DNA from: Fibrobacter succinogenes
GTDB taxonomy: Bacteria > Fibrobacterota > Fibrobacteria > Fibrobacterales > Fibrobacteraceae
Length of the DNA stretch: 59,821 bases
Assembly: GCF_902779965.1 (NCBI RefSeq)
Contig: NZ_CACZDK010000015.1
Span: 1-59,821, forward strand
Reading direction: 5' to 3'
Program-made: the position numbers and the translations under genes
Notes under the pieces: model-generated
Databases searched by the model: none
The model's input: only the letters and a program-made list of their open reading frames with translations
Told to the model about the DNA's origin: nothing
Shown here: piece by piece, positions 36,486-45,315 of the stretch
Layout of the letters: every line of letters starts with the position of its first letter
How positions within the stretch are numbered: position 1 is the stretch's first letter

Positions 36486-37976
36486 CTAAAATATCCTCAT
36501 CATCTCGGCCATATGGCGCCTATCAAGAACACTAATGGCCCCGACTCCAAACTTGTAATCGCCATCATCGGCTTGAACCGTAAACCGAACGGATATCATT
36601 TTCTCGGAAAAACTCTCTACCAATTTATCCTTTGTAACATTCCGTTCCTTAGATACTTCGTCAACACCGTTCGGCATATTAAATTCGCCCCAAGAAAAAC
36701 AAAGGCTTTCCGCTAGCATCTTTTTGGGTAATTCAACAAATGGCAAGCCATCAGCAGAATCCTCTACAACCAGCTCCATTTTCAATGGCGTTTGAGAATA
36801 GTACTCAATGCAAAAACCGTTCCAGTCCGAAACATCAGCCGGCACAGTATTGCCCGCAGAATCTTTCGCAATATTAAAACCAAAAGACACGCTTGGGTCC
36901 GTCTGCAGAGAACCTTTCTTCAAGGAAGCAACACCGCTGACCCCAAAGTATTTTCTCACAACCGGTTCCAAGGAATTATCAGTCCCTAACGCCTCCGGCC
37001 ACTCAATAGAAGACTTACCGCCATCATTTTCGTCCGTATTCCAATACCAACGGCCATCTTCTTCAACATTTTCCGGCCAAACATCTTTTGAATATAACGA
37101 TGTCGAAACGCGGTCACCATCGTTAGCAGGGGTCCACATATTTCCATTTCCACCATTTAAGGTATAATATTTCGCCTGTTTCCACGGCTCTGGTGAATAC
37201 TCAAAATCACTTATTCCAGCAGGATTCTCTTCAACCGTTCCAATATACTTGATATTGAATTTGTACTCTCCTACAGGAGCCTGAATTACAAACCTCATCG
37301 CCACAAGTTGTTCTGCAGCTAGCATTCCATCAATTTTCCAATCATGATCATCCTTAGTCCACGCAGGACGCTTAAACTCAAGCCATCTAACACACTTCGA
37401 CACAACCGTATCCGTCGCAGTCAATTCAAAGCCCGGTAAACCAAATCGCAAATTTTCATTCATCGAATCACCCAAATCCATTTCCAAACGCAAAGCAACA
37501 TCCGAAGAGTACGAAACGCAAACACCGCCCCAATTAGAAACATTAACAGGCAAAGGGTTACCAGTACTATCTTTCGCCACGGAGAATCCCACCGACACAA
37601 ACGGCGTGTAAGTCAAAGAACCTTTTCCCAAGACCGCCGTTCCACAAATTCCATGACAAGCATCCACAATAGGAGCCAAAGGATCATCGTCATCGCCCAG
37701 TTTCGCCGGCCATTCTATATACGACATTCCCCCATCTTCGGTGTCATTTTGTATTTCCCAGAACCAGCGGCCATCCTCTATCGCGCCCTTCGGCCAACTC
37801 AAAGCAAAACGCGCCGTATTGACGTGAAAATCACCCACCAAGGGCTCCCATAGCGCACGCTCATCCGCATATACGGTATTCGGTTCCGTCGAGGTTCCTC
37901 CTACGCCATTGTCTTTTGAGCACGCCATAAAAGCGAGCGCAACCGCACCAGACATTAAACAAAAGTTCCGCTCCAT
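36486..37976 (-). CDS. Paralogous lipoprotein with tandem duplicated domain (first in unit)
   Basis: A 496-residue lipoprotein: signal peptide MERNFCLMSGAVALAFMAC, tag GVGGTSTEPNTVYAD, then two copies of the cluster domain. Copy 1 spans about residues 35-245 (GICGTAVLGKGSLTYTPFVS, LPVNVSNWGGVCVSYSSD, YKFNIKYIGTVEE). Copy 2 spans about 265-490 (GVSGVASLKKGSLQTDPSVS, VPADVSDWNGFCIEYYSQ, YKFGVGAISVLD). ATG 37976 begins one base after the TGA of the TIGR02147 gene, the same spacing as in the second unit; the longer ORF from 38000 overlaps the regulator and is less likely. The internal duplication shows that this domain multiplies as a unit. Confidence 0.77.
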   Translation of the reverse strand: MERNFCLMSGAVALAFMACSKDNGVGGTSTEPNTVYADERALWEPLVGDFHVNTARFALSWPKGAIEDGRWFWEIQNDTEDGGMSYIEWPAKLGDDDDPLAPIVDACHGICGTAVLGKGSLTYTPFVSVGFSVAKDSTGNPLPVNVSNWGGVCVSYSSDVALRLEMDLGDSMNENLRFGLPGFELTATDTVVSKCVRWLEFKRPAWTKDDHDWKIDGMLAAEQLVAMRFVIQAPVGEYKFNIKYIGTVEENPAGISDFEYSPEPWKQAKYYTLNGGNGNMWTPANDGDRVSTSLYSKDVWPENVEEDGRWYWNTDENDGGKSSIEWPEALGTDNSLEPVVRKYFGVSGVASLKKGSLQTDPSVSFGFNIAKDSAGNTVPADVSDWNGFCIEYYSQTPLKMELVVEDSADGLPFVELPKKMLAESLCFSWGEFNMPNGVDEVSKERNVTKDKLVESFSEKMISVRFTVQADDGDYKFGVGAISVLDRRHMAEMMRIF

Positions 37977-37977
37977 C

Positions 37978-38811
37978 TCAAGTCTCCTCTTTTCCCTCAA
38001 CCTCTTTAGAAAGAGGGAACAACTGCAAATTCAATCTGTAAACTTGTCTGATAACATTGCACTCTTCCGCTATGGCGGTAATTTTTTTGCGGCATTCGTC
38101 CAGTTCATGAACAATGCGTTCGTATGTTTTTCGGTCTATGCCCATCGTAACGCCAGTGACATTGCGTTCGTTTGCTGTAAAACGGTCCAGCGAATCCACC
38201 GCCAAATTACCCATTTCACGATGCATCGAGCGAATCGCAAGCGGGAGTCCTTCCTTGGATCCTTCCACGGACTTTTCCGTTTGCACATAAATGTTTTCGC
38301 CAATTTGCTTGAGGAATCCAGCGCGTTCCAAAAAAGCAAGCGACTTGCGGACTTCGAGCGCCGAAACTTCTTGCGTACACATCTTAGCGATTTCGCCCGG
38401 CATCGCCCCAGGCATCAGCGGAGCCAGTTCGCGCACCACCGGATTTTTCCAACTGTCGTAATATTCAAACGCATCTTTATCGACAACGCGGACTTTGTGG
38501 TCAAAAGCAATGGAACACATTTGTTCCAAGAACTTTTTCTTCAATTCGTCAGTTTTTGCATTGCCAAACTGGACCATAGCTTCAAAGTAAGCAACCTCGT
38601 GCCCAACAAGTCCAATCGCTTTCGCAACGCGTCCCATGGCCACTTTGCTGAGGTTCGTTTTTCCGCTGCAAACATCCTTGAGATACGACGGAGAAACAAA
38701 GCCCGCAATTTTCGAAAACTCACGCCACGAAAACGCCGAAGTACGTTTGCGTTCTTCGTAATAGTCGCCTAAAAAAGCGTGATAGTCCTGATATTCAACA
38801 ATCGGTTTCAC
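37978..38811 (-). CDS. TIGR02147-family predicted regulator, copy 2
   Basis: A 277-residue paralogue of the regulator at 33827-34660, with FSWREFSKIAGFVSPSYLKDV as putative helix-turn-helix and VRELAPLMPGAMPGEIAKMC as family signature. Translation starts at GTG 38811, aligned with the starts of the other copies. The -10 box ends 7 bases before it, so the mRNA would be leaderless. It is the first gene of a four-gene unit (regulator and three lipoproteins) with gaps of 1, 0 and 62 bases. A role as transcription factor is inferred from the N-terminal fold only. Confidence 0.85.
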   Translation of the reverse strand: MKPIVEYQDYHAFLGDYYEERKRTSAFSWREFSKIAGFVSPSYLKDVCSGKTNLSKVAMGRVAKAIGLVGHEVAYFEAMVQFGNAKTDELKKKFLEQMCSIAFDHKVRVVDKDAFEYYDSWKNPVVRELAPLMPGAMPGEIAKMCTQEVSALEVRKSLAFLERAGFLKQIGENIYVQTEKSVEGSKEGLPLAIRSMHREMGNLAVDSLDRFTANERNVTGVTMGIDRKTYERIVHELDECRKKITAIAEECNVIRQVYRLNLQLFPLSKEVEGKEET

Positions 38812-38847
38812 ACAAACAAATATACGCTTGTAGAATCACAAAGTCAA
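38812..38847 (-). promoter_or_regulatory. Sigma-70-type promoter giving leaderless TIGR02147 mRNA (copy 2)
   Basis: Minus-strand TTGACT (38847-38842), 17-base spacer, TATATT (38824-38819), then 7 bases to the GTG start. Both hexamers, the spacer length and the start distance are the same as for copy 1. A GTACAT-CC-ATGTAC palindrome lies upstream at 38929-38942. Confidence 0.75.
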
Positions 38848-38949
38848 TAGTTTAAAGTACAATTTCTTTAAATTTTATCTATTTTTAACATTTTTACAAT
38901 TTTTCAAAACGTATTTTCATTCTATATAGTACATCCATGTACGGTATAC

Positions 38950-38984
38950 GAAAATCGCCGCAGTTTTTACCTGCGGCGACTTTT
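38950..38984 (-). terminator. Bidirectional terminator after maeB
   Basis: AAAATCGCCGCAG and CTGCGGCGACTTTT pair around a TTTTTAC loop. It serves the minus-strand malic enzyme. Confidence 0.85.
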
Positions 38985-39021
38985 AAAAAGCGACTAGAAT
39001 CGCGGGCGCGAAATGCGCCGA

Positions 39022-41343
39022 TTACCACATTTTGTCGAACTTCTTGCGGTTCTTTTCTTCGTCCTTCTTTTCCTGAACGATAGCGTCGATAACGGCAGCC
39101 ACCGTGAGGTTGAAGATATCGTGCACGGAGGCGTCAGAGTCGGTGAAATGCACCGGCTTGTTCAGGCCCATCTGCACAGGACCGATCGATTCGCCCACGC
39201 CCATTTCGAGGAGCATTTTGCAAGTGGTATTTGCAGAAGAGAGGCACGGGAAGATGAGTGTATTGACGGTCTGGCCCTTGAGCTTGTTGAACGGATACTT
39301 GGTATCGCGAAGATCCTTGTCGAGAGCCACGTTCACCTGCATTTCGCCATCGAGAGCATAATCCGGATACTGTTCGTGAATCGTCTTCACGGCAGCGCGA
39401 ACCTTATTCACAGTGCCACGAGCGGCTTCCTTGTCAGAACCGAAGTTCGCGTAGCTAAGCATCGCCATCACCGGTTCGTGAGCGAAGAAGCGGACTGCGT
39501 CGTGCGTGAGCTTCACGATATCGACGAGCGTATCAGCATCCGGGTCGCGGTTCACGAGCGTATCGGCAAGGAAGAACGTTCCCTTCTTGGTGCTGAGGAT
39601 ATGCATGGCACCGAAGTGCTTGTATTCCGGACGGATACCGATAATTTCCTTCGCAAGTTCAATCGTTTCGGAGTACTTGGAGTAGCCACCCGAAATCAAC
39701 GCATCGGCATCGCCGACCTTCACCATCATCATACCGAAGTGGTTCGGTTCGAACATGTCGTCGCGGGCTTCTTCGAAGGTCACGCCGTTACGACCATTTT
39801 CTTCGGCATAGATTTCAGCATACTTGCGACGGCGTTCGAATTCTTCCGGAGAACGCGGGTTCACTATCTTGATGCCCGTAAGGTCGAGCTGTTCGCGCTG
39901 GGCGATAATTTGGATGCGTTCCGGGTTGCCAAGCATAATCGGGTGAGCAACGCCTTCGGCCTTGGCCTGCACGGCAGCCTTGAGCATGTTGAGGTTGCTT
40001 TCGGCAAACACGACACGCTTCGGATTGCTACGGGCGGTATCGCTGAACTGACGGATGAGCTTATTGTCATAGCCCATCATGTCGCGAAGGCGATCGTAGT
40101 AAGCATCCCAATCCGTAATCGGCTTGCGGGCCACGCCACTTTCGATAGCGGCCTTAGCCACAGCGATAGAAACTTCCGTGAGGAGGCGCGGGTCGAGCGG
40201 CTTCGGAATCAAGTATTCCTTGCCGAACGTGAAGCGCTGTGCGTTGTAGGCAATGTTCACCACATCCGGAACCGGCTTGTGAGCGAGAGCGGCGATAGCG
40301 CGCACTGCAGCATGCTTCATGTGTTCGTTGATCGTCGTTGCACGAACGTCAAGAGCGCCACGGAAAATGTACGGGAAACCGATAACGTTGTTCACCTGGT
40401 TCGGATAGTCACTGCGGCCCGTTGCAAAAATCAGGTCGCCACGACTTGCCATGGCTTCTTCGTAGCTGATTTCGGGGTTCGGGTTAGCAAGAGCGAAAAC
40501 GATTGGCTGGTCGGCCATGCTGCGGACCATCTCGCGAGTAAGGACGTTAGCCTTGGAGAGGCCGACGAACACATCTGCGCCCTTCATGGCATCTTCAAGC
40601 GTTTCGATGTCGGTGCGGTCGGTTGCAAAGAAAGCCTTAGCTTCAGTGAGGCCCTTGCGGTCCTTGCGAATAACGCCCTTGCTATCGCACATCACAAGAT
40701 TTTCTTTCTTGAGACCGAGAGACAAGTAGAGGCGCGTGCAAGCGCAAGCGGCAGCGCCAGCGCCATTCACGACCATCTTCACGTTGCGAATGCTCTTGCC
40801 AGCAACTTCGATAGCGTTCAAGAGACCTGCGGAAGAAATGATTGCCGTACCATGTTGGTCATCGTGCATCACAGGGATATCGAGTTCGGCCTTGAGAGCG
40901 TCTTCAATTTCGAAGCATTCCGGAGCCTTGATATCTTCGAGGTTGATGCCGCCAAACGTCGGGGCAATACCCTTCACGATTTCGATGAACTTCTTCGGGT
41001 CCTTTTCGTTGATTTCAATGTCGAACACATCAATGCCCGCATAAATCTTGAAAAGCAAAGCCTTGCCTTCCATCACCGGTTTACCAGCGAGCGCACCAAT
41101 GTCGCCGAGGCCAAGCACTGCCGTACCGTTACTGATCACAGCGACGAGGTTTCCCTTGCCCGTGTATTCATAAGCGAGGTTCTGGTCTTTTTCGATTTCA
41201 AGACACGGTGAAGCCACGCCCGGCGTGTATGCAAGGCCCAAGTCCGTCTGCGTGCTGTGCGGCTTGGTGGGCACGATTTCGATCTTGCCCGGCTTGCCCA
41301 TGGAATGGTATTGGAGAGCCATTTCCTTTAAGTCTTTTCCCAT
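39022..41343 (-). CDS. maeB: NADP-dependent malic enzyme with phosphotransacetylase-like C-terminal domain
   Basis: A 773-residue MaeB-type enzyme that decarboxylates malate to pyruvate. The N-terminal part has [32 protein letters not shown], the metal-binding [13 protein letters not shown] and NAD(P)-binding [15 protein letters not shown]. From about residue 430 on it resembles phosphotransacetylase ([42 protein letters not shown]), the regulatory domain of large malic enzymes. ATG 41343 with AGGAG 7 nt upstream is preferred over 41382, which adds 13 residues. It fits a succinate-producing carbon metabolism in which malate is a branch point. Confidence 0.95.
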   Translation of the reverse strand: MGKDLKEMALQYHSMGKPGKIEIVPTKPHSTQTDLGLAYTPGVASPCLEIEKDQNLAYEYTGKGNLVAVISNGTAVLGLGDIGALAGKPVMEGKALLFKIYAGIDVFDIEINEKDPKKFIEIVKGIAPTFGGINLEDIKAPECFEIEDALKAELDIPVMHDDQHGTAIISSAGLLNAIEVAGKSIRNVKMVVNGAGAAACACTRLYLSLGLKKENLVMCDSKGVIRKDRKGLTEAKAFFATDRTDIETLEDAMKGADVFVGLSKANVLTREMVRSMADQPIVFALANPNPEISYEEAMASRGDLIFATGRSDYPNQVNNVIGFPYIFRGALDVRATTINEHMKHAAVRAIAALAHKPVPDVVNIAYNAQRFTFGKEYLIPKPLDPRLLTEVSIAVAKAAIESGVARKPITDWDAYYDRLRDMMGYDNKLIRQFSDTARSNPKRVVFAESNLNMLKAAVQAKAEGVAHPIMLGNPERIQIIAQREQLDLTGIKIVNPRSPEEFERRRKYAEIYAEENGRNGVTFEEARDDMFEPNHFGMMMVKVGDADALISGGYSKYSETIELAKEIIGIRPEYKHFGAMHILSTKKGTFFLADTLVNRDPDADTLVDIVKLTHDAVRFFAHEPVMAMLSYANFGSDKEAARGTVNKVRAAVKTIHEQYPDYALDGEMQVNVALDKDLRDTKYPFNKLKGQTVNTLIFPCLSSANTTCKMLLEMGVGESIGPVQMGLNKPVHFTDSDASVHDIFNLTVAAVIDAIVQEKKDEEKNRKKFDKMW

Positions 41344-41564
41344 TTCGTTCTCCTGTGAGTCATAACTTTTTTCAAAACGCAAATTTAGAAAAATTTACAT
41401 AACAATAAAAGGGTGTTTTTTGACGTAAAAAAGCCTGTTTAGTCTATTTATTACTATCGTTGTAGCTTGAAAATCAAATCAAAGAATTAAAAAACGCGAA
41501 GTAAGCGAAAAATAAAGGTAGCGCACCAAAAATATATATAATTGGCGCACTAGATTTACAAAAA

Positions 41565-42836
41565 ATGAAACAGACGATTGAACAAACAGTACTCGAAAAC
41601 GGAATCACCATTTTAACCGATTACATGCCGCACGCCTACTCCGCAGCCGTGGGCGTCTGGATTCCGCGAGGGAGCCGCCACGAAGCCAAAGACGAATTCG
41701 GGCTCAGCCATTTTTACGAGCATCTCGTTTTTAAAGGAACAGAAAACCGCACCGCACTCGAAATCGCGCACGCCATCGAAGACCGCGGTGGGAATCTCGA
41801 AGCGTACACCACACGCCAAGAAACGGGCTTTTACGCGCAAGTCGAAAGCGGCGACGTGCCGCTCGCTATAGACGTCATCTCGGACATGCTCATGCATCCG
41901 CGCTTCGACAAAAAAGAAATGGAAAAAGAGCGCCATGTCATCATCGAGGAAGTCCATAGTTACGACGACATTCCCGAGGAACTCGTAGGCGACATTTTCA
42001 ACGCCATCCATTTCAAGGGTTGTGGCATCGCACATTCCATCACCGGAAACGTGAAGCAGGTGCAATCACTCACGCGCAAGCAAATGCTCAAGTACGGGCA
42101 CCAAGTCACCGACGAAATTCCGCTATACGTTTTTGCATCAGGCAAAGTGAACCACAATGAGCTAGTAGAACTTTGTGCACAAAAATTCGAACAAAAAAAG
42201 ATTAACGGTTTTACGCCCGACGATATTTACACTTCCAAAAGCAGGGTAAAAATCGTACAGAAAAGCGACATCACGCAATCGAACCTTTTCTGGGGACTTA
42301 GCTTTGACCGTTCCCTCATGAGCGACCGTGACCGCTGCGCATTTTCAATTTTCAACGTGGCGATGGGAGCCGGCATGGCAAGCAGGCTCTTCCAGAAAAT
42401 CCGCGAAGACAAAGGCCTCGCCTACTCCGTCTATTCCACAGCCGACCTTTACAAAGACTGCGTGGACTGGGGTGTCGCCCTTGCAACCGAACCGCACCAG
42501 CTCAAGACCGCCCTTGCGCTCTCCGTCGCCGAAGTCAAGAAATTCCTGCGCCACGGGTTCATCAAAGACGAGTTCGAACGCACCAAGACGAACATCCTCG
42601 GCGGGCTCCACCTCGGCGCCGACAGCCCCGAAAAGCGTATCATCCGCATGGCAGAGCAAACGCTCCACCTTGGAGAATTCCACACGATGGACGATGTCGA
42701 AAAGAAAATCCACGCCATCACCGAAGACGAAGTCCTCGCCACCATCAACCGTCTTTTCAGCACAGCGAAATACTCCATCGCCGTTGTCGAACCCAAGAGC
42801 AAAAAGAAGACCGTGTTGGACGTGGATTTGTTTTAG
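41565..42836 (+). CDS. M16-family zinc metallopeptidase (processing-peptidase-like)
   Basis: A 423-residue peptidase of the pitrilysin clan. The inverted zinc motif HxxEH is H49-F-Y-E52-H53, and the third ligand region is EERHVIIEE-like (KERHVIIEEVHSYDD). The C-terminal half-domain carries GMASRLFQKIREDKGLAYSVY, the substrate-binding R/Y pair of the family. Length matches single-gene M16B peptidases such as YmxG/PqqL-like proteins. A TATAAT at 41538-41543 is a possible -10 box. No clear Shine-Dalgarno. Substrate unknown. Confidence 0.88.
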   Translation: MKQTIEQTVLENGITILTDYMPHAYSAAVGVWIPRGSRHEAKDEFGLSHFYEHLVFKGTENRTALEIAHAIEDRGGNLEAYTTRQETGFYAQVESGDVPLAIDVISDMLMHPRFDKKEMEKERHVIIEEVHSYDDIPEELVGDIFNAIHFKGCGIAHSITGNVKQVQSLTRKQMLKYGHQVTDEIPLYVFASGKVNHNELVELCAQKFEQKKINGFTPDDIYTSKSRVKIVQKSDITQSNLFWGLSFDRSLMSDRDRCAFSIFNVAMGAGMASRLFQKIREDKGLAYSVYSTADLYKDCVDWGVALATEPHQLKTALALSVAEVKKFLRHGFIKDEFERTKTNILGGLHLGADSPEKRIIRMAEQTLHLGEFHTMDDVEKKIHAITEDEVLATINRLFSTAKYSIAVVEPKSKKKTVLDVDLF

Positions 42837-42838
42837 GG

Positions 42839-42852
42839 GGTAGTGGTTAGGA
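42839..42852. repeat. Short heptamer repeat (GTAGTGG-TTAGGAC)
   Basis: Two 7-base units directly after the M16 stop codon, related to the TTAGTGG array at 14098. Confidence 0.35.
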
Positions 42853-42879
42853 CAAAAGATGCCACCACGCAACCTTGTA

Positions 42880-42963
42880 CGTCATTGCGAGCCGATATGT
42901 TTACGTTATCGCTAGCCAACGCGTTCACGTCATTGCGAGGAGGGTTCCGACGAAGCAATCTAT
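42880..42963. repeat. REP-like element (GTCATTGCGAG ... GAAGCAATC)
   Basis: Two GTCATTGCGAG boxes (42881 and 42929) and a terminal GACGAAGCAATC flank a variable part. A reverse-oriented relative lies after gpmI at 317-349. Such GTCATTGCGAGG...AAGCAATCC elements are dispersed palindromic repeats in many genomes. Confidence 0.55.
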
Positions 42964-42983
42964 GCATTCGTCGTTCATTCGCA

Positions 42984-43016
42984 CAAAAAAGCGCCCCGCC
43001 TTTTCGGGCGGAGCGC
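42984..43016 (-). terminator. Terminator of the infC-rpmI-rplT operon
   Basis: Minus-strand GCGCTCCGCC-CGAAAA-GGCGGGGCGC stem followed by six T, 31 bases after the rplT stop. Confidence 0.88.
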
Positions 43017-43046
43017 AATTTCTCGCGTTTTTTGCTTAGTCAGGAC

Positions 43047-43397
43047 TTAAGCAGCCTTCACGATTTCGACGACCTTAGCAAAAGCTGCCGGATCGGCGAC
43101 GGCCAAGTCAGCGAGAACCTTGCGGTTCATGTTGATGTTAGCCTTGGAAAGCTTGTAAATGAACTGGCTATAGCTGATGCCGAATTCACGAACAGCAGCG
43201 TTCAAGCGAGTGATCCACAGAGAGCGGAAATCACCCTTCTTGTCGCGGCGGTGTGCATAGGCATACTGACCAGCGTGGGCAACGGCGTCAATAGCAAGGC
43301 GAAGGTTCGACTTGCGGCGGCCATAGTAACCCTTGGCGGCCTTGAGGATTTTTTTGCGGCGTTCGCGGGAAGGAACTCTAGTTTTTGCGCGTGGCAT
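43047..43397 (-). CDS. rplT: 50S ribosomal protein L20
   Basis: A 116-residue early-assembly protein of the large subunit, binding 23S rRNA. Typical N-terminal basic tail [18 protein letters not shown] and [14 protein letters not shown], and conserved [16 protein letters not shown]. Third gene of the classical infC-rpmI-rplT operon, 11 bases after rpmI, followed by a terminator. In other bacteria L20 represses its own operon by binding an mRNA pseudoknot; no such site was identified here. Confidence 0.98.
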   Translation of the reverse strand: MPRAKTRVPSRERRKKILKAAKGYYGRRKSNLRLAIDAVAHAGQYAYAHRRDKKGDFRSLWITRLNAAVREFGISYSQFIYKLSKANINMNRKVLADLAVADPAAFAKVVEIVKAA

Positions 43398-43408
43398 TCT
43401 TACTCTCC

Positions 43409-43606
43409 TTATGCTACTACAAGCAGACGCTTGACGTGATAGGTATCGACTTTCTTAACGAGAGCGCCCTTACGAAGGTTACGCTTACGCTTAGTGTTCA
43501 TCTTAGCTTGAATGTGGCGCATACCAGCGCGCTTGAACTTGACATGGCCGGAACCAGTCACGCGGAAGCGCTTCTTAGCACCGCTGTGAGTTTTCATTTT
43601 AGGCAT
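43409..43606 (-). CDS. rpmI: 50S ribosomal protein L35
   Basis: A 65-residue basic protein with [20 protein letters not shown], the usual L35 start, and the RNA-binding [18 protein letters not shown]. It lies between infC (21 bases) and rplT (11 bases). Confidence 0.98.
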   Translation of the reverse strand: MPKMKTHSGAKKRFRVTGSGHVKFKRAGMRHIQAKMNTKRKRNLRKGALVKKVDTYHVKRLLVVA

Positions 43607-43627
43607 TTTTACCTCGTAGGTTTAAAG

Positions 43628-44239
43628 TTAAGCCTCACCTGCTGCCTTTGGCTCGGTTACGGGCTTCGGTGCCTGGTCTTGTTTCTTACCGGCACCACGT
43701 TTCGGACCGTAGATAGAAAGCATCGTGTTGCCTTCCACCCGCGAATCCATTTCCAAATCGCCAAACGGGGCCAAGTCTTCCTTGGCGCGTTCCATCAGGC
43801 GCTTGCCGTAGTCCATGTGCGCCATTTCGCGTCCACGGAACTGCATGATAAGTTTCACCTTCATACCGTCCTGCAAGAACTCGCCAGCCTGCTTGATACG
43901 GTACTGGTAGTCGTTCTCGGCAGTCTTCGGGTGCATCTTGATTTCCTTGAGCTTCACCACGTGCTGCTTAGCCTTAGCAGCCTTAGCCTTCTTCAGTTGT
44001 TCGAACTTGTACTTGCCGTAGTTGATGATGCGGCAGACAGGCGGCTTAGCGTTCGGGGAGACTTCCACAAGGTCCAGTCCGGCGTCTTTCGCCATCTGCA
44101 ATGCCTTGCTCGTCTCGATGATGATAGCTTCGCCATCTTCTTTCACGAGACGGATCGGAGAGATATGGATATCTTCGTTGGTACGGGTCCCATCGCTGGG
44201 ACGGTTGGGCATGCGACGATCGCGCGGATTAGGGAACAA
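43628..44239 (-). CDS. infC: Translation initiation factor IF-3 (UUG start)
   Basis: A 203-residue initiation factor that keeps subunits apart and rejects wrong start codons. The N-terminal domain has SPIRLVKEDGEA and DLVEVSPNAKPPVCRIINYGKYKFE; the C-terminal domain has KMHPKTAENDYQYRIKQ and KVKLIMQFRGREMAH. The last 20 residues form an Ala/Lys/Pro tail. The best start is TTG 44239, with GAGG 8 nt upstream; the next ATG (44212) has none. Rare start codons are the rule for infC because IF-3 discriminates against them and so limits its own synthesis. First gene of the operon. Confidence 0.95.
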   Translation of the reverse strand: MFPNPRDRRMPNRPSDGTRTNEDIHISPIRLVKEDGEAIIIETSKALQMAKDAGLDLVEVSPNAKPPVCRIINYGKYKFEQLKKAKAAKAKQHVVKLKEIKMHPKTAENDYQYRIKQAGEFLQDGMKVKLIMQFRGREMAHMDYGKRLMERAKEDLAPFGDLEMDSRVEGNTMLSIYGPKRGAGKKQDQAPKPVTEPKAAGEA

Positions 44240-44351
44240 GTATGCTACCTCTGATATGATTGTTTTGTTTATGCGAGCGTAAATTTAGAATTTTTTTCAT
44301 ATTTTTCCAACAACTTTTTTTATAACCCCTTTAAAAACTGCAATATTTTTG

Positions 44352-44357
44352 TATAAT
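44352..44357 (+). promoter_or_regulatory. -10 box of the tRNA-Gly promoter
   Basis: A perfect TATAAT ends 10 bases before the tRNA, fitting a start just before the mature 5' end. A -35 box is not clear. Confidence 0.5.
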
Positions 44358-44367
44358 TGTCATGCTC

Positions 44368-44439
44368 GCGGCGGTAGCTCAATGGTAGAGCCTTAGCCTT
44401 CCAAGCTAATGGTTGCCGGTTCGATCCCGGTCCGCCGCT
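44368..44439 (+). tRNA. tRNA-Gly (anticodon UCC)
   Basis: A full cloverleaf can be drawn: acceptor GCGGCGG/CCGCCGC, D-arm GCTC-AATGGTA-GAGC, anticodon loop CTTCCAA with anticodon TCC, T-arm GCCGG-TTCGATC-CCGGT. The discriminator is U and no CCA is encoded. A TATAAT ends 10 bases upstream and two terminators follow. It is divergent from infC. Confidence 0.95.
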
Positions 44440-44442
44440 CTT

Positions 44443-44470
44443 AGACCTCTCTTTCGAGAGGTCTTTTTTT
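44443..44470 (+). terminator. Terminator after tRNA-Gly
   Basis: AGACCTCTC-TTTC-GAGAGGTCT followed by T6. A second hairpin, CCTCCC-TTTC-GGGAGG, follows at 44478-44493. Confidence 0.9.
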
Positions 44471-44499
44471 GTTCCAACCTCCCTTTCGGGAGGCCTTTC

Positions 44500-44715
44500 T
44501 TATTTCCACGTGATCTTCAACTTGCGTTTAGCGTTCGCACAATCGGTCAAATACGAATCCATCAGCACCTGATACGGAATGCCAAGTTCTTCGGCCATAT
44601 TCTTGAAATAGTCGATCGTTTCAACGTTCAGCCTTATTGTAATTTGTTTCTTAAGAACTTTGGCATACGGGTTCTTCACCGCCTTCATTTTTGAAAAATC
44701 ATATTCTTTCTTCAT
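44500..44715 (-). CDS. brnA: BrnA-type antitoxin
   Basis: A 71-residue antitoxin. MKKEYDFSKMKAVKNPYAK is the N-terminal toxin-wrapping region and KKQITIRLNVETIDYFK the ribbon-helix-helix DNA-binding strand and helix, ending in QVLMDSYL. ATG 44715 has AGGAG 7 nt upstream and overlaps the toxin stop by four bases; the longer frame from 44823 lies inside the toxin gene. BrnA binds BrnT and represses the operon. Confidence 0.88.
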   Translation of the reverse strand: MKKEYDFSKMKAVKNPYAKVLKKQITIRLNVETIDYFKNMAEELGIPYQVLMDSYLTDCANAKRKLKITWK

Positions 44716-45026
44716 AAGCAATCTCCTTTTCTCGCGTTCCAATAATATTGAAATTCCTTTTTCGTTGCTTTCCGGGCACTGATTATACGATTCACCAACA
44801 CATCGGGATTCAAGCCATTCCATTCAGTAAAGATGACAACTAGTGTTCTTAAACAAGACGACAACCCAATAAGAATAGACCTATCTTCCTGAGCTGAATG
44901 CTCCACATCAAAGAACACCCTCGCATATTCATCTTCAAAGCAAGTTTTAGCCTCCTCAAACGAAACATCATGCTTCTTTTGATTAATCGCATTTTTCTTT
45001 TCATCCCACGCGAATTCTATTTGCAT
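44712..45026 (-). CDS. brnT: BrnT-type ribonuclease toxin
   Basis: A 104-residue toxin of the BrnT family, RelE-like mRNA-cleaving. Family segments: MQIEFAWDEKKNAINQKKHD, VSFEEAKTCFED and VNRIISARKATKKE. About ten residues around LSSCLRTLVVIFTEWNGLNP replace the usual short strand, slightly longer than typical (about 90), so activity is not certain. First gene of the toxin-antitoxin pair; GGAG is 6 nt upstream. Confidence 0.88.
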   Translation of the reverse strand: MQIEFAWDEKKNAINQKKHDVSFEEAKTCFEDEYARVFFDVEHSAQEDRSILIGLSSCLRTLVVIFTEWNGLNPDVLVNRIISARKATKKEFQYYWNARKGDCL

Positions 45027-45041
45027 ATAGTACTCCGCGCT

Positions 45042-45060
45042 ATAATTATAATATAATTAT
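45042..45060 (-). promoter_or_regulatory. Candidate BrnA operator over the brnTA promoter
   Basis: Two palindromic ATAATTAT boxes (45042-45049 and 45053-45060) lie 11 bp apart, one helical turn, and overlap TATAAT-like -10 sequence 20 bases before brnT. Ribbon-helix-helix antitoxins bind such repeats, so autoregulation is likely. Confidence 0.5.
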
Positions 45061-45233
45061 TAAATTTTAAATAAGCAACTTTAGCTTTATCACAAGCACA
45101 AACTTTAATCATTAGAAAGTTCCCTTTTTACGGACCGCGCCGTAACGCAGCAGAGAACACACTTCTCCACCACTTTATATACACGCTTTTTCGTGCTATT
45201 TGGCCCGCTATTTTTTTGTAAAATTTTTCACAG

Positions 45234-45273
45234 AAAAAAAAACTCCAGCTTCACGAGCCAGAGTTTTTTTTTC
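45234..45273 (-). terminator. Terminator after the FISUMP lipoprotein gene
   Basis: AACTC...GAGTT with an inner GCT/AGC pairing, flanked by A9 and T9. The minus-strand gene ends 43 bases away. Confidence 0.75.
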
Positions 45274-45315
45274 AATTCAACAGTATCCTTAGCAAGTCAC
45301 TTTTTCAAATTTCAA

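Noticed and set aside
39013-41211. 732-codon plus-strand ORF antisense to maeB
   Set aside because: It is the mirror of the malic enzyme codon bias; the opposite strand encodes an unmistakable MaeB, and the antisense product has no domain or ribosome site.
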